Translations under genes and position numbers: made by a program
The notes under the pieces: model-generated
The model's input: the letters and a program-made list of their open reading frames with translations, nothing else
What the model was told of the DNA's origin: nothing
Databases searched by the model: none
From: Argyresthia goedartella
Lineage: Eukaryota > Arthropoda > Insecta > Lepidoptera > Argyresthiidae
DNA: 64,000 nucleotides
Direction: 5' to 3'
Assembly: GCA_949825045.1 (NCBI GenBank)
Contig: OX463836.1
Location: 14,236,329 to 14,300,328 of the forward strand
Part shown: positions 12,101 through 24,100 of the stretch, in pieces
Position numbering within the stretch: position 1 is the stretch's first letter
Layout: the number at the start of each line of letters is the position of its first letter

Positions 12101-15100
12101 CCGCACTCCCAGCTTCACTGCCAAGGGGAGCTTCTACAAGTAAGCAAACTGCAGCGCCGCCTGACCGGCCCCGCCACACGAGTCGCACCGCACTCCCAGC
12201 TTCACTGCCAAGGAGAGCTTCTACAAGTAAGCAAACTGCAGCGCCGCCTGACCGGCCCCGCCACACGAGTCGCACCGCACTCCCAGCTTCACTGCCAAGG
12301 AGAGCTTCTACAAGTAAGCAAACTGCAGCGCCGCCTGACCGGCCCCACCACACGAGTCGCACCGCACTCCCAGCTTCACTGCCAAGGAGAGCTTCTACAA
12401 GTAAGCAAACTGCAGCGCCGCCTGACCGGCCCCGCCACACGAGTCGCACCGCACTCCCAGCTTCACTGCCAAGGAGAGCTTCTACAAGTAAGCAAACTGC
12501 AGCGCCGCCTGACCGGCCCCGCCACACGAGTCGCACCGCACTCCCAGCTTCACTGCCAAGGAGAGCTTCTACAAGTAAGCAAACTGCAGCGCCGCCTGAC
12601 CGGCCCCGCCACACGAGTCGCACCGCACTCCCAGCTTCACTGCCAAGGAGAGCTTCTACAAGTAAGCAAACTGCAGCGCCGCCTGACCGGCCCCGCCACA
12701 CGAGTCGCACCGCACTCCCAGCTTCACTGCCAAGGAGAGCTTCTACAAGTAAGCAAACTGCAGCCCCGCCTGACCCGCCCCGCCACACGAGTCGCACCGC
12801 ACTCCCAGCTTCACTGCCAAGGAGAGCTTCTACAAGTAAGCAAACTGCAGCGCCGCCTGACCGGCCCCGCCACACGAGTCGCAACGCACACCCAGCTTCA
12901 CTGCCAAGGAGAGCTTCTACAAGTAAGCAAACTGCAGCGCCGCCTGACCGGCCCCGCCACACGAGTCGCACCGCACTCCCAGCTTCACTGCCAAGGAGAG
13001 CTTCTACAAGTAAGCAAACTGCAGCCCCGCCTGACCCGCCCCGCCACACGAGTCGCACCGCACTCCCAGCTTCACTGCCAAGGAGAGCTTCTACAAGTAA
13101 GCAAACTGCAGCGCCGCCTGACCGGCCCCGCCACACGAGTCGCAACGCACACCCAGCTTCACTGCCAAGGAGAGCTTCTACAAGTAAGCAAACTGCAGCG
13201 CCGCCTGACCCGCCCCGCCACACGAGTCGCACCGCACTCCCAGCTTCACTGCCAAGGAGAGCTTCTACAAGTAATACAGGCCCACTACTTCGAAGGCGAG
13301 TCAACACTTTATCTCAATAACTTGGCAATCTCTTGGCAGTTCATGTATACATCATCATATATACTGTATAGCTTATTGTATCTATTACATATAGGTACAT
13401 TTAATATCTCATCATTATTATTTATTAATATAAATTTTGGATTTCACGTCTTCTCCAATTAACTTCTGTGTATATACTTAGTGAGTTTTCAACTAGAATT
13501 AATATTAAAATATTTAAGTGATCTGCATTGTTGTATACCTGTTGTATAGACCTTAATAAATAAATAAAGAAATCTCCATACACAGCAAATTATTGTATAG
13601 GACAGAGGAGGCCATCTTTGTTATACCGAAGGTTTGGTCCGTCGAGGTATCTTGCCACAAAATTTTGGAAAAATATACCCCCTCCGATGCGAGAGTTGAA
13701 ATCAAGTCACATTCTAGATCTCGCCAGTCTTCTTTGTTGAAAGTAAAGTTTGTCTCTCTGTCTGGTGTTCTTCACATTATGACGGTCATGGTGTGTGGGG
13801 AACATGCTCAAGTTGCTTCTAACGTACCCTCGCCTCTAGCGTGTCCTGATTGGTGGACACAGAGTGGAGGTGCAAGCTCTTGCCTCAGCAGCCCCGCGTG
13901 GGAGAAGTATTGACGCCATGTTTTTGTGTGTTGCAGGGAGTTCATCATATTCGCGGAGAACGAATCGTTTCGCGCCCATCTCCGCGATTCCCTGGCCACT
14001 GAGATATGCGTGCTCAATGCCAAGCCCATTGGGAATTCGGACGACAGGGCCTCGAGTAAGCATCATTTTACTATATATTTTTTTAATAAAAAGTGTATAG
14101 TAAAATAGTTCTAAGATACGGTATTTGACTGCTAGTCAAAATAGATACTTTTTAGGAACTGTCAAAACGGTCATTTTGTTTGTTGTTTGTGTCAAACAAA
14201 CTTATAAGTAACTTGGTTACATATAAGGAGTATGAAAGTAGCCGCAACAATGACTTACAACATTTTACACTTACAAAGATAAAGATACCTAATCCCCATG
14301 TAAGAAACTTGAATACCATTATGCGGCGATACGGAACCCCTCGTGCACGGGTCGGACACGCACTTGTACGCTGGTATGGAACCCTTCGCGCGTGAGTGCG
14401 ACTCGCACTTGACCGTTATTTTTTTACCACAGCCACAAGCGCGGACATCGCAAAAGACTATCTAGACTTGCTGAAGAAGCTGAGACTGGTGTCCAAATTC
14501 CTGGGCTTCCTGACAGCAATGCCGTACATACAACTGCCTATAGAATATTCCACTAAGGTATGTAAACACTGAAAAAAAAACTGGACCAAAATTTATCTTC
14601 GGTCACCCTTCTTTCTTTTAATGTTGCAAGCTTTATACATATAAGTTACTTTATCTACACACGTCAATTGTCAATTGTAAGACGGGCTGGTTTCCGCAAC
14701 TCGACGACGAAAGCGCCTATTTTGCGTGTGGGTGGGAATGCGACATCATTCGAGCCAACCCAACTCCTCCAGGAACGCCAGTAGGCCCTTTACGTTACCG
14801 ACTATCCCTGGAAGGTCCCTCGATTGACCGAGGTGTTTAGCCCTGTAGTCCGCTACTCCTGTGCACTCCATGAGGACGTGAGCAGCCGTTTCTTCTGCCT
14901 CCAAGCAGGCTCTGCAAAGGGGGCTGTCGGTAACACCTAGGACATATAGATGTTTGTTAAAGAAACCATGGCCAGTAAGTGCTGCAGTTACCAGTCGCAT
15001 GCGCGGCCTACTAAGTCGAAGCAAGGTCTTAGCCAGCCTAGCGCTAGGGGACGGCAAGGCCAGCTTAGCCTGCCTGCACTCCTCATGGTTTGTCCAAAGA

Positions 15101-18100
15101 GTGGCATGATCATTCCTGGTCGACTCTCTCAGAAATGAGCGTACCATCTTGAAGGGAAGAGGGATGATAGGTTCGGGACCATACGCTGTCAAGCTAGATC
15201 CTTTACGCGCCAACTCATCCGCTGCATCGTTACCTCTTGATCCGCTGTGTCCTTTTATCCATTGAAGGATTACGCGGTTGTGTTGACATACCTCCATTAG
15301 TCGTTTGTGACACTCGTAGATTAGCCCTGAGTTAATAGTGTTGCTATTTAGGGCTTGTAGGACGGCCATGCTATCCGAGAGGATTCGAATGGAGGAATCT
15401 CTTACCTTTCTCGATGCTATGGCATTAGCGGCCGAGATGATGCCCATGCATTCAGCTTGAAAGACAGTATTATGGGCACCCAGTGGAATGGCTATCTTGA
15501 TGTTTAGGTCCTCCGAGAAGGTGCCTGAACCTGGTATCTACACACGTATCATAAACCCTCTTTACTGCGTCCAAAAACTACAAGTTACGACCAGCATAAT
15601 GATAAAAACTCATTTCTTATCTGAATAATGATCATTATGACCAAAATTTGTCAAATTATGACATTTAAATTTCGAACGCCGACGCTCACCTGCGTGCCGC
15701 CCCCAGTTTGTCTGTGAAGTTGGTACAGAACAAGCTAAACAACTGCAGAGCAATGATCAATGCCACAATGCCGGTCGAACATGCGGTTCCTGAACACATC
15801 AAAGAGAGCTTATGATATGTGTGTAGATTAACTAGTGTTTGTAACGGTACATAATTAGGCTTTAAAACTCTCGAGTGATATTATTATGTTTAACTATAAT
15901 GCCGTTATAATTCGTTTGTCTTTGTCTGTCACTTTGAAATTTGTGTTGGTGAGAAAAGGACAAAGCACATTTTAGCTATCATAGCTAAAATGTGCTTTGC
16001 ATAGCTATAAAACTTAACAAACCTATGTTTGTTAAGTTTTATGAATAAGGAGGCTAGTCTTGTAAAATCGATACAGTACAATAGAAGACAACGATTCGAT
16101 TAGAAAAATACGTCGATTGGTTTAAGAAGGTGTTTTAAAAAGGTGATTAGTATTGACTCCTTAGGAATTTTGACAACTTTCACTTCATAATTGTGTTTAT
16201 TCACATTATTTTAAAGTCCAAGTTGATCCGACTATCACTCAGAAACAATCTTTAAATTTAAAGCCTCGTAAAACGCTAAAAGGCGCTAACGTCAAGGTGT
16301 GTGAACTGCATCAAAATTAAAAATCATTTTTTATGGATCGATAGATCGTGTCTGCAACTGGCTGTATATGTATTATTTATGTCGTTGGTTGGTTAAATCA
16401 GACACTTAACTAACACCCTAGGCCCTAGACCGTTAATTAAAGACCGACGTTTAACCAAGTCACTAGCATTTTGATTTAAATAAAGTATCGTCGAAAACGT
16501 TTCATAACCTGTCTTACCGAAAGCCGGCGTGTTGGTTAAATAATGTAAAACAAGATGGCGTCACGACAACAGCTGATTACTTTCAGAGTCTAACTTTTCA
16601 CTACTGATAAGCTCAGGGCAAAACATTGCGGTAGCTTAGGTGAAGAGTAAAGGGGATGACCGGAGCGAAGCCCCCTTTATCCGTCGTGTTAGGTTGAACA
16701 TGTAAGAAAAATACTTAAAAATAAACTTAAGTACACATACAATATTTTTATGTGTACTCAAGTGTATTTATATTGTATCTGTCGTGTTGCCTAGCAACGT
16801 CTAGATAACTCGTTAAACGTTTCGTTCACTCACTTGTCTGACGGAACTTCAGCGAATTGGTTAAACGTCGGTCTTTTATCAACGGTCTAGGGAGGGGGTT
16901 AGAAGTGTCTGATTTAACCAACTAACTGCGACATTTATACCACGTCGTATCAAAAAAGTTACGTTTCAACAGTCCCCTCAAACGTCAATTTCGGAGTGGG
17001 AATTAATCGAATAATCGGAATGAATGAATTGGCCGACAGACACTGTAACACTAATTTTTTTTACCGTAAAGCGGCAACCCTCAAACTGTCACTTGGGTCC
17101 GGTTATACGGATTTCAGGGAACATATCTTGTTAATCCAAATTAACATCGTACCTATTTATTTTATAAAGGTCGATATCAGGGAACGAACGATCAATGGTC
17201 GTAGTTTCTGAAAACGTTGCCTCATGGAAAAGTCTCAACCAGTCCTTCATTCAATAAAGCCTTGCTCCTAGGACACCGTCTCGGACGGTCGGCCATAATG
17301 TAATCTCTCAGTTATATCATGTTCAATGCACGCCGACGCGTTTTCATCAATCAATCATATCAATCAATCATATCAGTGAAATCCGCAGTTTTCTCTTCAA
17401 CAAAACCCTTCTCGGTCGCTTTTATTATAATAAGTAATGTCAGTTTCTCAACGCATAGTGCGTAGTTCATTAGTCATAAATATATAGTGTTCAGTAAATT
17501 AAATTGTAGTCGTGTTAACCAAGTAAGCGTTTAACTTCCACAATCGTCAATCAGTAACTTACACACATTGATCTAGCCCCAAACTAGAGTTCCCTGTATC
17601 TTGGGTACTAGACAACGATTTACACACATTGATCTAGCCCCAAACTAGAGTTCCCTGTATCTTGGGTACTAGACAACGATTTACACACATTGATCTAGCC
17701 CCAAACTAGAGTTCCCTGTATCTTGGGTACTAGACAACGATTTACACACATTGATCTAGCCCCAAACTAGAGTTCCCTGTATCTTGGGTACTAGACAACG
17801 ATTTACACACATTGATCTAGCCCCAAACTAGAGTTCCCTGTATCTTGGGTACTAGACAACGATTTACACACATTGATCTAGCCCCAAACTAGAGTTCCCT
17901 GTATCTTGGGTACTAGACAACGATTTACACACATTGATCTAGCCCCAAACTAGAGTTCCCTGTATCTTGGGTACTAGACAACGATTTACACACATTGATC
18001 TAGCCCCAAACTAGAGTTCCCTGTATCTTGGGTACTAGACAACGATTTACACACATTGATCTAGCCCCAAACTAGAGTTCCCTGTATCTTGGGTACTAGA

Positions 18101-21100
18101 CAACGATTTACACACATTGATCTAGCCCCAAACTAGAGTTCCCTGTATCTTGGGTACTAGACAACGATTTACACACATTGATCTAGCCCCAAACTAGAGT
18201 TCCCTGTATCTTGGGTACTAGACAACGATTTACACACATTGATCTAGCCCCAAACTAGAGTTCCCTGTATCTTGGGTACTAGACAACGATTTACACACAT
18301 TGATCTAGCCCCAAACTAGAGTTCCCTGTATCTTGGGTACTAGACAACGATTTACACACATTGATCTAGCCCCAAACTAGAGTTCCCTGTATCTTGGGTA
18401 CTAGACAACGATTTACACACATTGATCTAGCCCCAAACTAGAGTTCCCTGTATCTTGGGTACTAGACAACGATTTACACACATTGATCTAGCCCCAAACT
18501 AGAGTTCCCTGTATCTTGGGTACTAGACAACGATTTACACACATTGATCTAGCCCCAAACTAGAGTTCCCTGTATCTTGGGTACTAGACAACGATTTACA
18601 CACATTGATCTAGCCCCAAACTAGAGTTCCCTGTATCTTGGGTACTAGACGACGATACACGTAATTATATAGATAAATAAAATACTTAGATAGACAAACA
18701 AACGACTAGGGTACAAACATCCGTTTTCATCAAACAAATATTTGCCCCCACCGGGACTCGGGCTTCGTAGGCAGGGTCACTGCCGACTCGGCCATTCGGG
18801 TCGATTCACATGTAGTACACATGGGTGGTGGCCCAGCTATACCCTTCGCTCCTGTGCTGCCTGGTCTGGAGTTCAGGTCTGGCTGGCATGCGACCCTGCT
18901 GCATTGAGGCGGAGCCGCGAGCAACCCCCGGCTGGGAGTTCGGCAGCTGGGTGTCTGAGTCCCATTCGGGGAGGGTTACCAGGTCCACTTCCATATCCGC
19001 TGGAGCGATGCGGGCTGCAATTTCATACCTGACGGGCACGTGCCACAAAGCGCTGAGTGGTGGAAATTACCAACCGCAAATACCACGTTATCGGTTTGCA
19101 CTGTTACAGTTACTTCATAAAATCTAGGTTATGTAGTTAAATTTTAACACAAGTTTCATAAAAAGGATTAGTTAAGCGTTATATGAACACGCATTTCTAA
19201 ATGAATATCAAGTGTTAGATATAAGTAAATCACGCATAGAAAAATGTCTTATAAATATTTCATTTACTTCAGTGATATGTTTACGAATATAAACAATAAC
19301 ATCTGTAGGTTTCGTATGTTTCCAGAGCCTACTATCCTACGTAATTAAATAATGACTTGTAAAAGCAATTATATAAAGTTCTTACTTCATTGCTATTTCA
19401 GCGGATGAAAATACGCTACAACACTTTTATGTAAACAAAACCTCACAGTAATATATGGCCTTTTTTTGTCTAAGGCCATAGATATTTTGCTGCTTATTAA
19501 TAGTACTGTCTATCTAGAATCGATTTCGATCGATCGAACTCGAGTGAGACGTCTTATAATAGAATAAACAACAATTGTACACCAGCAGCAACTGTATCAG
19601 CTGCAGGCAGCAAATTGTAACTCTAGCAGTTGGCGGCAAATTGCAGCCAGCATTGGTTCATGCGCCGGTTTTCGCGTGGGACCAGCGCTCCAGTGGCTAA
19701 AGATACAAAATGTAAGCTTTTCCCGGCAGACAGAAGCAAGCATCATTATTATTATTTTAACCAATTGGCTTTATTACCAAGCCATAACATTAATTTATCA
19801 GATATTTATAATGTATCGGCATAGATTTTGAGGTTTTTACCCTTAAGTTAGTCGATTATTGTAAGTAACAATTGGATGATGTCGTCGGCCGAAATGGCTT
19901 AGGCGCGGATTACTATTCTTTAGGCTCTGCCGATATCGACCCCGCTCACGTTTTAACGTTTTCGCCATTTCGGCTCGATCTTGGCACGGAACCCTTCGTG
20001 CGTTCGTCTGACTCGTACTTGGACGGTTTATTTATCACACTGTTTTCATTTTCAGACGGGTGCAGTGCACAGCGCGGTGCTGAAAGAACAGAAATTAGTC
20101 GTGCCGAAAGAAAAGGTGTTGGAAAACGAGCTAGCTATGAGGAACTATGTGAGTGTGTGATATTGCGCTAGCCATACCCCAGTACCCCAGCACCCCAGTA
20201 CCGCAGTACCCCAGCACCCCGATAACGCAGTACCCCAGCACCGCAGTACCCCAGCACCGCAGTACCCCAGCACCGCAGTACCCCAGCACCCCAGTACCCC
20301 AGCACCCCAGCACCCCAGTACCCCAGCACCCCAGCACCCCAGTAACGCAGCGCCGCAGTACCCCAGCATCCCAGTACCCCAGCACCGCAGTACCTCAGCA
20401 CCGCAGTAGCCCAGCACCGCAGTACCTCAGTACCCCAGCACCGCAGTACCCCAGTACTGGGGTAGTGACCCCAGTGACGCAGCACCGCAGTACCCCAGCA
20501 CCCCAGTACCCCAGTACCCCAGCACCCCAGTAACGCAGCGCCGCAGTACCCCAGCATCCCAGTACCCCAACACCGCAGTACCCCAGCACCGCAGTACCCC
20601 AGCACCCAAGCACCCCAGTACCCCAGCCCCCCAGCACCCCAGTACTCCAGCACCCAGTACCCCAGCACCCCAGTACCCCAGCACCGCAGTACCCCAGTAC
20701 CCTAGCACCCCAGTACCGCAGCACCCCAGTACCCCAGCACCCCAGTACCGCAGCACCCCAGTACCCCATTACCCCAGTACCCCAGCACCCAGTACCCCAG
20801 CACCGCAGCACCCCAGTACCCCAGCACCCCAGTACCGCAGCACCCCAGTACCCCAGCAGCCCAGTACCCCAGCACCCCAGTACCCCAGCACCGCAGTACC
20901 CCAGTACCCCAGTACCCCAGCACCCAGTACCCCAGCACCGCAGCACCCCAGTATCCCAGCACCCCAGTACCCCAGCACCCCAGCACCCCAGACCCCAGCA
21001 CCCCAGTACCCCAGCACCCCAGTACCGCAGCACCCCAGTACCCCAGCACTCCAGTACCCCAGCACCCCAGTACCGCAGAACCCCAGCACCGCAGCACCCC

Positions 21101-24100
21101 AGTACCCCAGTACCCCAGCACCCCAGTACCCCAGCACCCCAGTACCCCAGCACCCAGTACCCCAGTACCGCAGCACCCAGTACCCCAGCACCCAGTACCC
21201 CAGCACCGCAGCACCCCAGTACTCCAGCACCCCAGTACCCCAGCACCCCAGTACCCCAGCACCCAGTACCCCAGCACCGCAGCACCCCAGCACCCCAGTA
21301 CCCCAGTACCGCAGCACCCAGTACCCCAGCACCGCAGCACCCCAGTACCCCAGCACCCAGTACCCCAGTACCGCAGCACCCAGTACCCCAGCACCCAGCA
21401 CCGCAGCACCCCAGTACCCCAGCACCCCAGTACCCCAGCACCCAGTACCCCAGTACCGCAGCACCCAGTACCCCAGCACCCAGTACCCCAGCACCCCAGT
21501 ACCCCAGCACCCAGTACCCCAGTACCGCAGCACCCAGTACCCCAGCACCCAGTACCCCAGCACCGCAGCACCCCAGTACTCCAGCACCCCAGTACCCCAG
21601 CACCCAGTACCCCAGTACCGCAGCACCCAGTACCCCAGCACCCAGTACCCCAGCACTGCAGCACCCCAGTACTCCAGCACCCCAGTACCCCAGCACCCCA
21701 GACCCCAGCACCCCAGTACCCCAGTACCGCAGCACCCAGTACCCCAGCACCGCAGCACCCCAGTACTCCAGCACCCCAGTACCCCAGCACCCAGTACCCC
21801 AGTACCGCAGCACCCAGTACCCCAGCACCGCAGCACCCCAGTACCCCAGCACCCCAGTACCCCAGCACCGCAGCACCCCAGTACTCCAGCACCCCAGTAC
21901 CCCAGCACCGCAGTACCCCAGTACCCCAGTACCCCAGCACCCAGTACCCCAGCACCGCAGCACCCCAGTATCCCAGCACCCCAGTACCCCAGCACCCCAG
22001 ACCCCAGCACCCCAGTACCCCAGCACCCCAGTACCGCAGCACCCCAGTACCCCAGCACCCCAGTACCCCAGCACCCCAGTACCGCAGAACCCCAGTACCC
22101 CAGAACCCAGCACCGCAGCACCCCAGTACCCCAGTACCCCAGCACCCCAGTACCCCAGCACCCCAGTACCCCAGCACCCAGTACCCCAGTACCGCAGCAC
22201 CCAGTACCCCAGCACCCAGTACCGCAGCACCCAGTACCCCAGCACCCAGTACCCCAGTACCGCAGCACCCAGTACCCTAGCACCGCAGCACCCCAGCATC
22301 CCAGTACCCCAGCACCCAGTACCGCAGCACCCAGTACCCCAGCACCCAGTACCCCAGCACCGCAGCACCCCAGTACCCCAGCACCCCAGTACCCCAGCAC
22401 CCAGTACCCCAGTACCGCAGCACCCAGTACCCCAGCACCCAGTACCCCAGCACCGCAGCACCCCAGTACCCCAGCACCCCAGTACCCCAGCACCCAGTAC
22501 CCCAGCACCGCAGCACCCCAGTACCCCAGTACCGCAGCACCCAGTACCCCAGCACCGCAGCACCCCAGTACTCCAGCACCCCAGAACCCCAGCACCCAGT
22601 ACCGCAGCACCCAGTACCCCAGCACCCAGTACCCCAGCACCGCAGCACCCCAGTACCCCAGCACCCCAGTACCCCAGCACCCAGTACCCCAGTACCGCAG
22701 CACCCAGTACCCCAGCACCCAGTACCCCAGCACCGCAGCACCCCAGTACTCCAGCACCCCAGTACCCCAGCACCCCAGTACCCCAGCACCCAGTACCCCA
22801 GCACCGCAGCACCCCAGCACCCCAGTACCCCAGTACCGCAGCACCCAGTACCCCAGCACCGCAGCACCCCAGTACCCCAGCACCCAGTACCCCAGTACCG
22901 CAGCACCCAGTACCCCAGCACCCAGCACCGCAGCACCCCAGTACCCCAGCACCCCAGTACCCCAGCACCCAGTACCCCAGTACCGCAGCACCCAGTACCC
23001 CAGCACCCAGTACCCCAGCACCGCAGCACCCCAGTACTCCAGCACCCCAGTACCCCAGCACCCAGTACCCCAGTACCGCAGCACCCAGTACCCCAGCACC
23101 CAGTACCCCAGCACTGCAGCACCCCAGTACTCCAGCACCCCAGTACCCCAGCACCCCAGACCCCAGCACCCCAGTACCCCAGTACCGCAGCACCCAGTAC
23201 CCCAGCACCGCAGCACCCCAGTACTCCAGCACCCCAGTACCCCAGCACCCAGTACCCCAGTACCGCAGCACCCAGTACCCCAGCACCGCAGCACCCCAGT
23301 ACCCCAGCACCCCAGTACCCCAGCACCGCAGCACCCCAGTACTCCAGCACCCCAGTACCCCAGCACCCAGTACCCCAGTACCGCAGCACCCAGTACCCCA
23401 GCACCCAGTACCCCAGCACCGCAGCACCCCAGTACTCCAGCACCCCAGTACCCCAGCACCCAGTACCCCAGTACCGCAGCACCCAGTACCCCAGCACCGC
23501 AGCACCCTAGTACCCCAGCACCCCAGTACCGCAGTACCCAGCAATCAATGCTATTAAACCCCGTCTGATATTGGGTAACATAGCAGAGACATCACATAAC
23601 GTCACGCCTTTCCCATACGGGGTGGCCGAGGATTCAATACTCCTAGTTGTCCTAGTCTTTGATGTAGGTAGACTAGTTAAAATCCGACAATCAACTTTTT
23701 TACGGTTTTTACATACAAAAAATGTTACACATAGTTTAACCTCTCAAAAACCGAGGGTAGTAGTAAAACCTATAAGTTTTGAATTTTATTACCATGGCAT
23801 AAGGTTCAAAACCGCGATGCCTCGCACATAAGCGCGTTAGGTGAGTGGTTAAACTTCAAAACCGCGATGCCTCGCACATGGGCGCGTTAGGTGAGCGGTT
23901 AAACTTCAAAACCGCGATGCCTCGCACATAAGCGCGTTAGGTGAGCGGTTAAACTTCAAAATCGCGATGCCTCGCACATAACCGCGTTAGGTGAGCGGTT
24001 AAACTTCAAAATCGCGATGCCTCGCACATAAGCGCGTTAGGTGAGCGGTTAAACTTCAAAACCGCGATGCCTCGCACATAAGCGCGTTAGGTGAGCGGTT

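Noticed and set aside
10267..13307. Minus-strand frames (408, 131 and 477 codons) with a 29-residue repeat.
   Set aside because: The 87-bp unit is a multiple of 3 without minus-strand stops. The sequence is the antisense of exon 5 copies.
17562..18655. Regularly repeated 61-bp block that might be taken for a CRISPR array.
   Set aside because: Units are contiguous with no unique spacers, and they derive from a SINE tail. The 55-bp array at 61968-63272 fails for the same reason, and the genome is eukaryotic.
20131..23544. Minus-strand frames of up to 1049 codons coding GVLGYWGAGVLGCW-type protein, and a + strand STPVPQYP-type frame.
   Set aside because: They arise from an 8/9-bp minisatellite lacking stops in several frames. 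They change frame at every 8-base unit and lie in intron 8.
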